A DNA stretch of 64,000 bases from Planctomycetota bacterium (GCA_023417885.1 JAEZED010000021.1:1-64000), one strand, 5' to 3'; shown: positions 1 to 8,426, counted from the first letter of the stretch. Translations and numbers: made by a program. Notes: generated by a model from the letters alone, not told the origin.

Positions 1-49
1 CGTGGGGGGGGGGGTTACCCGGGGGGGGGGGGGGGGGGGGGGCGGGGGG
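1..49. other. Poly-G edge of the window
   Basis: Bases 4-14 and 21-42 are uninterrupted G runs, with another run at 44-49. Such runs at a sequence edge are typical of sequencing or assembly artefact. A G-quadruplex-forming tract is the other reading. I would not interpret the codons read through it. Confidence 0.7.
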
Positions 50-1201
50 AGCAGGCTTGCAATCGAGAGCAAGCACATCGGCAGCAGACCTATCGGCTCC
101 TACGGTACGTTCTACGACGAGACGGGCTTTGGTTTGAGCGCCGGGAGGCACCGCGAGTACGTGACCGTGTTTGATTCCTGGGACGCCGGCGAAATGTACC
201 GCTTAGAGGAAGATCTCCCTCTCGGTCAGGCGAAGAGAGTAGTGTTCCACCGAGTGAAACGTTTCCCCGTCCCGTGGTCCAGCGAGGCGATGGAAGTGTG
301 GTTCGGCGAAGAGCTCAACGAAATCGCGGTCGTCGGTCCGACAGCATACGTGAACGCGTACCCCTCGTGGCAATCCGCTGACGGCCTGGGGGCGAAGGTC
401 GGGGCGTTCGTCACCGGCGCGGGGAACTTCCTCGCCGCCGCCGGCCTGCCGCGGGCGTGGGGGACGGCGCTCATGGCCGTCCTCGTCGCCAGCTTCGCAG
501 GCACCACGCTCGACACCGCCATCCGCCTCCAGCGCTACGTCGTGCAGGAGCTGCTGGGGGCGCTGCTGCCCGGCGGGCCAGGCTCTGCGTGGAAGGGGCT
601 TCCAGCCCGTTCCGGCACCTTCGCTCCAGACGCTCCGCGGACAGACGGGCTGGAAGCCCTTTCCACGCAGGCCCCGTCCGCTTTGAAAGTCGGAAATGAC
701 ACCCCGATCCAGCCCGGCCGGCCCAGCCTGCTGTCTGTCGCCACCAACGCTTATTTCGCCACGTTCGTCGCTGTCGTCACTGCCGCCGTGCTCGCCGCCA
801 TACCCGCCAGCGGGGAGTGGTCGCTTGCCAGCGCCGGCACGGGCGGGCTGATCCTCTGGCCGCTCTTTGGCGCGAGCAACCAGCTCCTGGCGGGGCTGGC
901 GTTCGCGGTGATCCTCTTCTACCTGCGGCGGCGGCGCATCGCGACGTGGTTCCTCGTCCCGCCGATGCTCTTCATGCTCGTCGTCCCTGCCTGGGCGATG
1001 ATGGCCGAGCTGCCCAACTGGTGGGAGGGGGGCCGCTACACGATCTGCGCGCTGGCGGTGACGTGCCTGGGACTGGAGACGTGGATGGTGATCGAGGCGG
1101 CCCTGATGTATGGCCGGGTGAAGGGCGTGCCGGAGGGGGAACTGCTCGGTCACGGCTTCGAGGTAGCAGCACGGCGCCGGCAGGCTCCGGAACGGCGGTG
1201 A
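2..1201 (+). CDS. cstA: Carbon starvation protein CstA, C-terminal part (5' incomplete)
   Basis: This is a membrane permease of the CstA/peptide-transporter family. The frame is open from the window edge, so the real start lies outside. From about base 360 the protein matches the family: GLGAKVGAFV, then VASFAGTTLDTA, then the C-terminal block ILWPLFGASNQLLAGLAF with several hydrophobic segments. Two oddities stand out. The first ~100 codons (about 58-360) are soluble-looking, lower in GC and do not resemble CstA, so they may be a chimeric join at a poor contig end. About 40 extra residues between LQRYVVQELLG and the next membrane segment come from a palindromic element at 585-670 that stays in frame. 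The identity of the C-terminal ~280 residues is solid; the N-terminal part is not. Confidence 0.75.
   Translation: MGGGVTRGGGGGGGGGSRLAIESKHIGSRPIGSYGTFYDETGFGLSAGRHREYVTVFDSWDAGEMYRLEEDLPLGQAKRVVFHRVKRFPVPWSSEAMEVWFGEELNEIAVVGPTAYVNAYPSWQSADGLGAKVGAFVTGAGNFLAAAGLPRAWGTALMAVLVASFAGTTLDTAIRLQRYVVQELLGALLPGGPGSAWKGLPARSGTFAPDAPRTDGLEALSTQAPSALKVGNDTPIQPGRPSLLSVATNAYFATFVAVVTAAVLAAIPASGEWSLASAGTGGLILWPLFGASNQLLAGLAFAVILFYLRRRRIATWFLVPPMLFMLVVPAWAMMAELPNWWEGGRYTICALAVTCLGLETWMVIEAALMYGRVKGVPEGELLGHGFEVAARRRQAPERR
585..670. repeat. REP-like palindrome inserted inside cstA
   Basis: Arms at 585-610 and 645-670 are complementary in 25 of 26 positions; the core arm sequence is GGGCTTCCAGCCCGT. The loop is 34 nt. 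The element is 86 bp long, lies in the cstA frame without a stop, and falls where CstA proteins normally have a short loop. It looks like a REP/MITE-type repeat. No second copy was seen in this window. Confidence 0.75.
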
Positions 1202-1256
1202 TGTCACGCGTTCCTTCATGAACCTGGCCCGCACGAGGGAACGTGGCATTCGTTCC

Positions 1257-1350
1257 CACGAGAGGCTGGCCTTTGGGCGCAGGCGGCTGGCCTTCGGGCA
1301 CGAGAGGCTGGCCTCCGGGCGCGGGAGGCCGGGCTTCGGGCGTGGGAGGG
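1257..1350. repeat. 21-bp tandem repeat, four units plus a partial
   Basis: Units start at 1257, 1278, 1299 and 1320 and share a core of GGCTGGCCTTCGGG with small changes; a degenerate fifth follows. The tract sits in the 400-bp gene-free stretch between cstA and the histidine kinase. The period is three 7-mers. An open frame across it would encode a 7-residue repeat, but there is no other sign of a gene. Confidence 0.75.
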
Positions 1351-1601
1351 GCCGATCGCCTCCGGAGCGGCGGAGGGCGGTGGCAACCCGCCGCCGTACT
1401 GCGTGCGGCTGACCATTGAAAATGGTGCTGAGAAACCTCTAGACGTGCTGGCATGCCCTCTGCTAATTTTTCGCCGCGGGGCAGGGCTTTCGGCCTCGGC
1501 GGTGGAGCGAGCTTCCAGAAGTCCCACGGTACGACCGGTACCCGGCGAAAGGCCCAGGGAGTTGCCATCGGCACGGCCTTTGTGAAGGAGACATGGTGGG
1601 G

Positions 1602-2789
1602 ATGCGGCTACCCGATTTCATCCTGGCGAATATTGAGCCAATCCTGGCCCAGTGGGAGCAGTTCGCCCGCCGGATCTGGCCGGGTAACGCGTTGGTAGAA
1701 CCCGCCGAGCTGCGCGACGACGCCGAGGCCATCCTGCGCGCCACCGTCGCCGACATGTCCTCCGACCAGTCGGCCGAGGAGCAGCACGATAAGTCCGAGG
1801 GTCGCGGCGGCAACGGGAACCACAGCCGCGTGCTCGACAGGGCCTCGGTCCGGCACGGCGGGGGGCGCGTCGATTCGGGCTTCCGGCTCGTGCAGGTGCT
1901 CGCCGAATACCGCGCCCTGCGCTCCAGCGTGGTGCGCCTGTGGCGCCAGAGCAATCCCGCGCCCAACGTCGCGGATCTCGACGACCTCACGCGCTTCCAC
2001 GAGTCGATGGATCAGTCGCTGGCGCAGGCCGTGGAGACCTTCTCGCAGAACGTGGACCAGGCCCGGATGCTCTTCCTGGCCGTCCTCGGGCACGACCTGC
2101 GCAACCCGCTCAATGCCATCACCATGTCGGGCGGGCTGCTCGCCACGCGGCACAAGGACGACCCGGTCACCGCCGAAGTCGCCGGGCAGGTCACCTCCAG
2201 CGCCCTCGCCATGGATCGCCTGATCCGCGACCTGCTCGACTTCGCCGCCGACGGCGTAGGCGGCCCGATGCCCCTGACCCGCCGCAAGGTCGATTTGCAT
2301 CCGGTCTGCCGGGAGGTCGCCCGGGAGGTCCAGGCCGGGCATCCCGGCTGCAAGATCGAGATCGAGGCCGAGGGTGACCTCGCCGGCGAATGGGACGAGC
2401 GCCGGCTGCGCCAGGTCGTCTCCAACCTCCTCGCCAACGCCATCATCCACGGCAACTCCGGCAGCCGCATCCGGCTCCGCCTGCGCGCCGAGGAGGACGC
2501 CGTCATCCTCAGCGTGCACAACGACGGCGAACCGATCCCCGCAGGCATGCTGCCGGTGGTCTTCGACCCGCTTCGACGGATGGCGGTGCGCGGCGACTCG
2601 GGGGAGCAGTCGCGCCACGAGAAGGCGGGGAGCATCGGGCTGGGCCTCTACATCACCCGCCAGATCGTCGCCTCGCACGGCGGATCGATCGATGTGACCT
2701 CCAACCAGGACTCGGGCACCGAGTTCACGGTGCGCCTTCCACGTCACCCCTCGTCCCGGATCGACACGCCCCAACGGGGCTCGGCCTGA
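1602..2789 (+). CDS. Sensor histidine kinase with RsbRD-like N-terminus
   Basis: This is a soluble two-component histidine kinase. The N-terminal ~150 residues (DFILANIEPILAQWEQFAR...) look like the RsbT co-antagonist (RsbRD) helical domain. The DHp H-box is LGHDLRNPL with the phosphoacceptor His at about residue 164. It is followed by an ATPase domain with the N-box (NLLANAIIHG), G-box (GSIGLGLYI) and C-terminal GTEFTVRLP. There are no membrane segments. AAGGAG at 1585-1590 lies 11 nt before ATG 1602 and only 2 nt before the alternative ATG 1593. I chose 1602 because the family starts MRLxDFI. No response regulator is adjacent. The input signal is unknown. Confidence 0.85.
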   Translation: MRLPDFILANIEPILAQWEQFARRIWPGNALVEPAELRDDAEAILRATVADMSSDQSAEEQHDKSEGRGGNGNHSRVLDRASVRHGGGRVDSGFRLVQVLAEYRALRSSVVRLWRQSNPAPNVADLDDLTRFHESMDQSLAQAVETFSQNVDQARMLFLAVLGHDLRNPLNAITMSGGLLATRHKDDPVTAEVAGQVTSSALAMDRLIRDLLDFAADGVGGPMPLTRRKVDLHPVCREVAREVQAGHPGCKIEIEAEGDLAGEWDERRLRQVVSNLLANAIIHGNSGSRIRLRLRAEEDAVILSVHNDGEPIPAGMLPVVFDPLRRMAVRGDSGEQSRHEKAGSIGLGLYITRQIVASHGGSIDVTSNQDSGTEFTVRLPRHPSSRIDTPQRGSA

Positions 2790-2897
2790 GTCCCCCCGCC
2801 TGCCCCGGCATCTCGCCCCGGCCTCCGGCCCGGGGGAGGTGCGCTCGGGCAGGATAAAGATTGTCTGACGATTGCGTTAGCGTTCTTTGACCGGGCG

Positions 2898-2926
2898 GGC
2901 TCGCGGCGTTAGCTTCCCCGCGAGCC
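2898..2926. other. Hairpin upstream of the porin gene
   Basis: Perfect 9-bp stem GGCTCGCGG / CCGCGAGCC with an 11-nt loop. There is no T-run after it. It may terminate the kinase transcript weakly or lie in the porin leader. Confidence 0.4.
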
Positions 2927-3008
2927 AGTGGTCGGTGCCGGTTCGCCTCTCGGAGCGGACGTCGCCATGGGGCCGGCGCCAGCGCATCTCCTGCAAGGAA
3001 GGACTCCC

Positions 3009-4451
3009 GTGAACTCACGCCTGTCTCACGCCATCGTGCGCCGAGCCGCCGTTGTCGGCGTGGCAACGCTCGGCCTCGGCCTTTCGGCTTATGGCGCCGA
3101 TCAACCGGCCCCGCCCAGCGCCGAGGCGCTGAAGCTCGGGCCCACCTATCTCATGGGCCAGGACACCCGACCCGCCGCCCGCGCCGACCGCGGCTCGGGC
3201 GACAGCGGGCAGGTCGGGGCCTTCTTCAACAGCTTCGACGACGACTACTCGACCGGTGCGTACGAGTCGGGCATGGGCATGTTCCAGACGGACCTGGGCG
3301 GCGTCGTCCAGGGGCCGCACACCCCGCGTTTCGGCATCTACTCCCCCGAGGGCGACTTCGTCCTCCGGCCCAGCCTGCTGCTCCAGCTCCAGGCCGTTTT
3401 CGCCACCTTCGAAACACTCGAGGACGACGACCGCGAGACGGAGTTCGGCGGCGAGGTGGCCCGCGCCCGCATGGGCTTCGACGGCCACGCCTTCTCCGAC
3501 GCCTTCTACTACCGCATGACGGCGGACATCGGCAGCGTCGATGGCGGCTTCGAGCTGGAGGACGCCTTCATCGCCTTCCCGCTCGGCCTGCTGACCGACG
3601 GCGAGGACTTCGCCGACGGCGACGGCCCCGGCATGGCGCTGCGGCTGGGCCAGTTCAAGGCGCCCTTCTCGCACGGCTTCAACGTGGACGACAGCCGGCA
3701 GCTTTCGGCCGGCTTCACCGAGCCGCTCTCGGAAATGTTCCTCGGCGGGATGCGGGTCGGGCGCGTGCAGGGCGTGTCGCTGCTGATCGCCCCGACTGCG
3801 GCGCGGGGCGGCGTGGAGACGGCCGATCCGCGCGAATGGCGCGCGGAGGTGTCGGTCTACCAGGGCGCGATGAGCGCCAACACCAACTTCGAGGAGGCCG
3901 ACTTCGGCGTTGCCGGCCGCTTCGAATACCTGGTCAACGGTGACTGGCGCAACTACCGCGACTTCACGGCGCTGGGCACCGAGGAGCAGACGACCGTCGT
4001 CGGCCTCGGCGCGACCTGGAACCAGACGGGCGACTCCGCCTACCGTGCCGTCACCGGCGACATCCAGTACGAGACGACCGAGGGGATGGCCTTCTACGCC
4101 GCCCTCTTCGCCGCCCCCGAACTGGTCGACGGCGAGGACTACTTCAACTTCGGCGCGATGGGCCAGGTCGCCTACCTGCTGGACAACTACTGGGAGCCGT
4201 TCGGCCGGATCGACCTGCTCGTCGTCGATGACGAACTCGTCGGCGACGACGTGGAGGACACCTACCTCCAGCTCACCGGCGGTGTGAACCGCTACCTCGG
4301 CCGCGAAGGCCGCTGGGGCCACGGCGCGAAGATCACCTTCGACGTCTCGGTGCTGCCCGACGGGAGCATCGGCTACCCGCGCGACGCGGACTTCGACGCC
4401 AGCGACGAGTTCCTGCTGGTGGCGCGCGGCCAGTTCCAACTGGCCCTGTAG
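3009..4451 (+). CDS. Outer-membrane porin, OprP/OprO-like
   Basis: Predicted phosphate-selective-type porin of the outer membrane. The GTG start at 3009 is preceded by AAGGAAGG and begins a clear signal peptide (RRAAVVGVATLGLGLSAYGA). Starting further upstream would bury that peptide. The mature part has the pattern of porin O/P proteins: a linker, then alternating aromatic/acidic strands (FVLRPSLLLQLQAVFATFET, ARARMGFDGHAFSDAFYYRM, LRLGQFKAPFSHGF), ending in hydrophobic FQLAL at the C-terminus as expected of a beta-barrel. Length is about 480 aa, in the family range. A strong terminator follows, so it is probably monocistronic. The substrate cannot be read from sequence. Confidence 0.8.
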   Translation: MNSRLSHAIVRRAAVVGVATLGLGLSAYGADQPAPPSAEALKLGPTYLMGQDTRPAARADRGSGDSGQVGAFFNSFDDDYSTGAYESGMGMFQTDLGGVVQGPHTPRFGIYSPEGDFVLRPSLLLQLQAVFATFETLEDDDRETEFGGEVARARMGFDGHAFSDAFYYRMTADIGSVDGGFELEDAFIAFPLGLLTDGEDFADGDGPGMALRLGQFKAPFSHGFNVDDSRQLSAGFTEPLSEMFLGGMRVGRVQGVSLLIAPTAARGGVETADPREWRAEVSVYQGAMSANTNFEEADFGVAGRFEYLVNGDWRNYRDFTALGTEEQTTVVGLGATWNQTGDSAYRAVTGDIQYETTEGMAFYAALFAAPELVDGEDYFNFGAMGQVAYLLDNYWEPFGRIDLLVVDDELVGDDVEDTYLQLTGGVNRYLGREGRWGHGAKITFDVSVLPDGSIGYPRDADFDASDEFLLVARGQFQLAL

Positions 4452-4479
4452 CGCCGCTCACAAAACGCCTCACTGACGT

Positions 4480-4521
4480 GAACCGCGGGTCGATCGCATT
4501 CGGCCCGCGGTTCTCTCTTTG
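4480..4521 (+). terminator. Rho-independent terminator after the porin
   Basis: Perfect 10-bp stem GAACCGCGGG / CCCGCGGTTC (4480-4489, 4504-4513) with a 14-nt loop, followed by TCTCTTT. Confidence 0.8.
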
Positions 4522-4586
4522 CGCGGGCGCTGCCCATTTCGGGCGTTCCCCGGCCGCGCTGGCCATTCTTAGCATCGCCGGTTGCC

Positions 4587-5765
4587 ATGAATGCGACGAT
4601 CAACCCCCGCGACCATCTCCGCGCGCTCGACAAGAGCCTGCTCTCGACGCTCCTCGACGAGGCAAGCCCACCCTGCATCTCCATCTACATGCCCACGCAC
4701 CGCGCCGGGCAGCAGACGCGCGAGAACTCCATCCGCTTCAAGTCGACCCTCCAGCGCGCCCACGAGGAGCTTGCCCGCACCGACAAGGAGGCCGCCGAGC
4801 GCCTCGTCGGCGGCGTGATGAAGATCACCGACGACAACGACTTCTGGCGCCACCAGCTCCAGGCCCTGGGCATCTTCATCGACCGCGCCCGGACGCTCTT
4901 CGTCCGCCTGCCGCGCCCCATGAAGCGGGAGATCGTGGCCGTGGCCGACAGCTTCCACGTCAAGCCGCTCATCCGCGCCATGCAGACCCTCGACCGCTAC
5001 CAGCTTCTCGCGGTCACGCAGAAGTCCGTCACCCTCTACGAAGGGGACCGCGACAACCTCGACGTCGTCCCGCTCCACCCCGACGTCCCGCGAACCCTCG
5101 TCGAAGCCATCGGCGGCGAGGTCGCCGGGCAACTCAACGTCAGCCACTACGGCGGCCTGGCCCACAGCGGGATGTTCCACGGCCATCACGATAACAAGGA
5201 CGACCGCGACATGGACCTGGAGCGCTACTTCCGGGTCATCGACAAGGCGGTCTACGACTACCACGGCCGCAACGGCGACCTGCCCCTCTTCCTCGCGGCG
5301 GACGTGGACTACCACGACCGTTTCCGCAAGGCGAGCCACCACCCCCGGCTCCAGGAGGAGGGGGTGCGCATCAACCCGGGCGCGGTGGAGGTGACGCCCG
5401 AGCGACTGCGCGAGGAGATGAACGGGATCCTGCTCCCGCAGATGCACGCGCGCACGCGCGAGCTGATCGAGCAGTACGGGAACGCCAAGGCGCGGGGGCA
5501 GGGAAGCGACGACCTTGCAGCGATCGCGCAGGCGGCGGCGACGGGGCGGGTCGCCGTGTTGCTGATCGACGCCGACCGTCACGTGGGCGGGCGGGTCGAT
5601 CCGGGCGACGGCAAGCTGAAGCTGATGCCGGAGTCGGATCCGGAGGTGGATGACGTGCTGGACGACTTGGCGGAGATGACCCTGCGACAGGGCGGCCGAG
5701 CGCTCGTGCTTCCGGGCGACGTGCACCCCGCCGACAGCGGCGCCGCGGCGATCTTCCGTTATTGA
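4587..5765 (+). CDS. baeRF-family (bacterial eRF1-like) protein
   Basis: The order of segments resembles the bacterial archaeo-eukaryotic release-factor-like (baeRF) family: N-terminal LDKSLLSTLLDEASPPCISI YMPTHRAG, then SIRFKSTLQRA, then a central beta-rich part (GIFIDRARTLFVRLPRPM, LLAVTQKSVTLYEG), then a C-terminal L7Ae-like segment (TGRVAVLLIDADRHVGG). There is no GGQ release loop, so peptide release is not implied. Members are thought to act on ribosomes or translation stress, but this one is uncharacterised. It is cytosolic, about 392 aa. The nearest neighbour downstream starts 50 bp later, so the two may be co-transcribed. Confidence 0.65.
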   Translation: MNATINPRDHLRALDKSLLSTLLDEASPPCISIYMPTHRAGQQTRENSIRFKSTLQRAHEELARTDKEAAERLVGGVMKITDDNDFWRHQLQALGIFIDRARTLFVRLPRPMKREIVAVADSFHVKPLIRAMQTLDRYQLLAVTQKSVTLYEGDRDNLDVVPLHPDVPRTLVEAIGGEVAGQLNVSHYGGLAHSGMFHGHHDNKDDRDMDLERYFRVIDKAVYDYHGRNGDLPLFLAADVDYHDRFRKASHHPRLQEEGVRINPGAVEVTPERLREEMNGILLPQMHARTRELIEQYGNAKARGQGSDDLAAIAQAAATGRVAVLLIDADRHVGGRVDPGDGKLKLMPESDPEVDDVLDDLAEMTLRQGGRALVLPGDVHPADSGAAAIFRY

Positions 5766-5815
5766 GGGGTGGTTCCGATTCGTCGTTGTGCTACACCAGC
5801 AGGGCGAGGAGCGCC

Positions 5816-6136
5816 ATGACCGGGAAGACGCTGGACATCTCGATCCCGCACCAGTTGGGCCGCGCCGAGGCGCGCCGGCGCGTGGCGGACGGCGTGGAGA
5901 AGGCGACGGCGCAGTTCGCCGGATCGGTCGGCCAGGTGGAGCGCGCCTGGACGGGCGACCGCCTGGACTTCGCGGTCTCGGCACTGGGTCAGCGCGTCAG
6001 CGGCTGGCTGGAGGTGCAGGACGAGGCGGTGCAGATCCAGGTGCTGCTCCCCTGGCTGCTGGCCAAGCTGGCCGAGCGGCTTCGTCCGCAGATCGAGAGC
6101 GAGGCTCGCAAGGTGCTGAAGCTCCCGGAGAAGTAA
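5816..6136 (+). CDS. Polyhydroxyalkanoic acid system family protein
   Basis: A 106-residue protein starting MTGKTLDISIPHQLGR and containing EARRRVADGVEKA and a C-terminal LLAKLAERLRPQIESEARKV. This matches the small PHA-granule-associated family (TIGR02610/PHA_gran_rgn), which is usually about 90-110 aa. ATG 5816 has GAGGAG upstream; the frame is open further back, but that part looks non-coding. No PHA synthase is nearby, so a link to granules is only by family. The transcript ends at the hairpin 6214-6248. Confidence 0.6.
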   Translation: MTGKTLDISIPHQLGRAEARRRVADGVEKATAQFAGSVGQVERAWTGDRLDFAVSALGQRVSGWLEVQDEAVQIQVLLPWLLAKLAERLRPQIESEARKVLKLPEK

Positions 6137-6213
6137 AGCGAACATGTTTGCTCCGCTCCCGGGCGGGTGTGAACGGCCGAAGCTGCCGGCTGACCCGCAG
6201 CATGACGACAAGA

Positions 6214-6248
6214 CGATGCCCGCGCGACCTTACATCGCGCGGGCATCG
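6214..6248. terminator. Bidirectional hairpin terminator
   Basis: Perfect 14-bp stem CGATGCCCGCGCGA / TCGCGCGGGCATCG with a 7-nt loop, lying between two convergent genes (ends at 6136 and 6294). There is no strong T-run on either side. Confidence 0.65.
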
Positions 6249-6293
6249 CTCATGTGCACTGGAGGCTACGGCATTGCCGCGTGCGCCATCGGC

Positions 6294-6896
6294 TCAGTTG
6301 CCGCCGCCCGGAGGCGTGCTGCCACCGGGAGGGGTGGTGCCGCCGGTAACGCCCGGGATCGCGGGCATGTCGTCGAGGCTCGGCAGGTTCTGCAGCGCCG
6401 GGACGTTCAGCTGCTTGAGCTGATCGACCAGCTGGTTGAAGCCCTGCTGGAGGTTCTCGGGCATCTGCATCGTGCGAAGCTGCGTCACCGACTGGGCCAC
6501 GCCCTGCCAGTCACGGTTCTCGACGGCGGTGCGCAGCGTGCCGAGGCGCTCGGTGATCTGCTGGGCGGCCGGCTCGGTGCTCTGCTCGGCCTGGTCGCGC
6601 AGCGAGTCGATGCGCTGCGTCACCTGCTGGATCTGCTGATCCGAAACTTCGCCCGCTTCGCCCATCTGGGCGCCGGCGGTGCGGCTCTGATCGGTTCCGG
6701 TGTCACCGGTGCCGGCGGTCGTGTCGCGACCGGTCGTCCCGGTGGTGTCGCGATCCATCCCGGTGTCGCCCACGGTCGGCGTGTCGGTGCCGGAGTCGAT
6801 CGTCGTGTCGGCCGTCTCCTCTTCGCAACCGACGGTGAACAACAGGCCCGCCACGGCCGGCGCTGCCATCAGCTTGAACAAGGTCGAGTGTCTCAT
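6294..6896 (-). CDS. Lipoprotein with Thr/Asp/Gly-rich spacer
   Basis: The N-terminus LMAAPAVAGLLFTVGCEEE gives a lipobox with Cys at residue 24, so this is a predicted lipoprotein. Residues ~30-75 are a low-complexity T/D/G-rich linker (TGTTGRDTTAGTGDTGTD). Residues ~80-165 are helical and Gln-rich (DQQIQQVTQRIDSLRDQAEQ). The tail is Pro/Gly-rich (GGTTPPGGSTPPGGGN). AAGGAG lies 7 nt before the ATG. No known family is recognised. The linker suggests a surface- or periplasm-tethered helical domain. Confidence 0.75.
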   Translation of the reverse strand: MRHSTLFKLMAAPAVAGLLFTVGCEEETADTTIDSGTDTPTVGDTGMDRDTTGTTGRDTTAGTGDTGTDQSRTAGAQMGEAGEVSDQQIQQVTQRIDSLRDQAEQSTEPAAQQITERLGTLRTAVENRDWQGVAQSVTQLRTMQMPENLQQGFNQLVDQLKQLNVPALQNLPSLDDMPAIPGVTGGTTPPGGSTPPGGGN

Positions 6897-7265
6897 GCGG
6901 ATCTCCTTCTCGGTGAATGCGCTCGCGGCCGTGCCGCTTGCCCGGTGCCGCGCGCCTGCCTGCGAAAATGTGACCTCCGTCCAACTTACCCTCGCAGGGA
7001 CAGTCGGCGGAATGCGCGGAAAAACGCGCCGCGGCGCCAGGGGCCGCTCGAAACGCCCCGCAAACCCGGTGCCGCAGCATGCCGCAAACCATTACGTCCG
7101 CCGCGGCACGAGCCGTCTGCACCAATCGACAGGCCTTTATGCTTGAGGCCACGGGGCAACGCTCTGACCAGGATCTCGGCACCGGCGGCGCCGGATCGCG
7201 GTCGGTCGCCATCCTTCCGGGTCAGGATGACGCTTCGTTGGGTGATGCGGCGCCGGAGGGAACGG
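6897..7265. other. Gene-free stretch, 369 bp
   Basis: It lies between the start of the lipoprotein gene and the end of the GH172 gene, both on the minus strand, and must hold the lipoprotein promoter. I see no RNA gene, repeat or convincing terminator. The short open frames in it lack codon bias and ribosome binding sites. Confidence 0.5.
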
Positions 7266-8426
7266 TCAGGTGATCTCCAGGCGATCGCGATCCGGCAGGG
7301 GCGGGAAAGCCGGCGTCGGCAGGGCGGCGTACCAGAACGCCACCGACGCGATGTCATCCTGGAGCGGCAGGAACCGCCCGTGCCCGCCGCGCCAGCCCAG
7401 GGCCTGGATCGTCACCGCCAGCCGCTTGCGGAAGCGGATCGGGTCCGGGATGTGCCAGCGGTACATGCTGAACCGCTGCACCGCCCGGTAAAGCCCGTCG
7501 GGACGGACGATGTGCGGCAGGCCCGCGTACGCCGTTGTGTACTCCTGGTAACGCTTCTCACGCTTGTTCTCGAAGTTGTAGCTGCCGCAGAAGTAGTCCT
7601 CCGTGCCCGTGCCGCAGATCGTCGGAAACGCATCGCCGCCATGCTCGGCGACGCATTCATCGACCGGCCTGCCCTCGGGGAGGTCGTCGTCGATGTAGAA
7701 CTTGATCTCCCCCTCCCCCCACCAGCGGTCGGAGTGGAGGGACCAGGCGAGGTAGGTGCCGACGTAATGCCCGGGCGCGCCGCCGGTGTCGAGGATCGTG
7801 TAGACGCGCCCGTAGGGCACCGGGTTCGTCCGCCGGAACTGCGCGTGGAAGCAGGCGGCGCCCTTTGCCACCTCCGCCAGGGCATAGTTGATCTGGAAGA
7901 AGAGCCGAAGCGCCTTCTCCGGGTTCAGGTTCTGGACCGTGATCTTCGCGTGCCGCCGGAACGGCATGGGCCAGTAGCAGTTGTAGGCGTTCCCCGGATT
8001 CACGCAGACCGCCAGCGAGCTGATCTGCGCGTATTCCTCGAAGCTCGTGAACGCGCTGGCGAAGAAATCCCCCAGCGGCGCCTCCACGCTCGGCTGCTCC
8101 TGCCCGTCCCAGTGGAAGCGGAGGATCGCGTCGCGGTTCGGCACGTTCGCCGGCGTCATCCAGATCGACTGGATCGCCCCCGGCCCGGCCACATCCGCCA
8201 GCACCGCCGTCTCGCCCGGCGCGACATCGATGTACGCGCGCGTCTTCCAGCCCAGCCCCAGGTCTCGCGCCGGCGATCCCGGCTGCGCCGGCGCCCGCGC
8301 GCCGCCGGCGCGCTCGCCCGTCGGATTCTCCGGCGAGATCGATCGTGTCTCGGCGTCGGAGAGGAGCGAGAGGTTGCCAAGATGCACATGCAGGCCGTCG
8401 TTGAAGCTTGTATGGCCGGTGGGCAT
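7266..8426 (-). CDS. GH172-type (DUF2961) glycoside hydrolase
   Basis: This is a DUF2961/GH172 protein, a family with alpha-D-fructofuranosidase and difructose-dianhydride activities in characterised members. Features: N-terminal FNDGLHVHLGNLSLLSDAET, then GPGAIQSIWMTP, DGQEQPSVEAPLGDFFA, GEGEIKFYIDDD and the diagnostic GTGTEDYFCGSYNF. Length (~386 aa) fits a single GH172 unit. No signal peptide is seen, so it is probably cytosolic. Start choice: ATG 8426 (MPTGHTSFN). An in-frame ATG at 8438 directly abuts GGGAGG and is too close; TTG 8435 is also possible. It is divergent from the phosphatase gene, sharing a ~70-bp promoter region. Confidence 0.8.
   Translation of the reverse strand: MPTGHTSFNDGLHVHLGNLSLLSDAETRSISPENPTGERAGGARAPAQPGSPARDLGLGWKTRAYIDVAPGETAVLADVAGPGAIQSIWMTPANVPNRDAILRFHWDGQEQPSVEAPLGDFFASAFTSFEEYAQISSLAVCVNPGNAYNCYWPMPFRRHAKITVQNLNPEKALRLFFQINYALAEVAKGAACFHAQFRRTNPVPYGRVYTILDTGGAPGHYVGTYLAWSLHSDRWWGEGEIKFYIDDDLPEGRPVDECVAEHGGDAFPTICGTGTEDYFCGSYNFENKREKRYQEYTTAYAGLPHIVRPDGLYRAVQRFSMYRWHIPDPIRFRKRLAVTIQALGWRGGHGRFLPLQDDIASVAFWYAALPTPAFPPLPDRDRLEIT

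Noticed and set aside
203..1249. 348-aa minus-strand ORF opposite cstA
   Set aside because: Arg/His/Gly-rich shadow of the GC-rich coding strand.
2928..3008. Upstream start for the porin
   Set aside because: It would place 27 residues before the signal peptide; GTG 3009 has the ribosome binding site.
6897..7265. Small plus-strand ORFs in the gap
   Set aside because: No ribosome binding sites and no coding-like composition; they extend from shadows of neighbouring genes.
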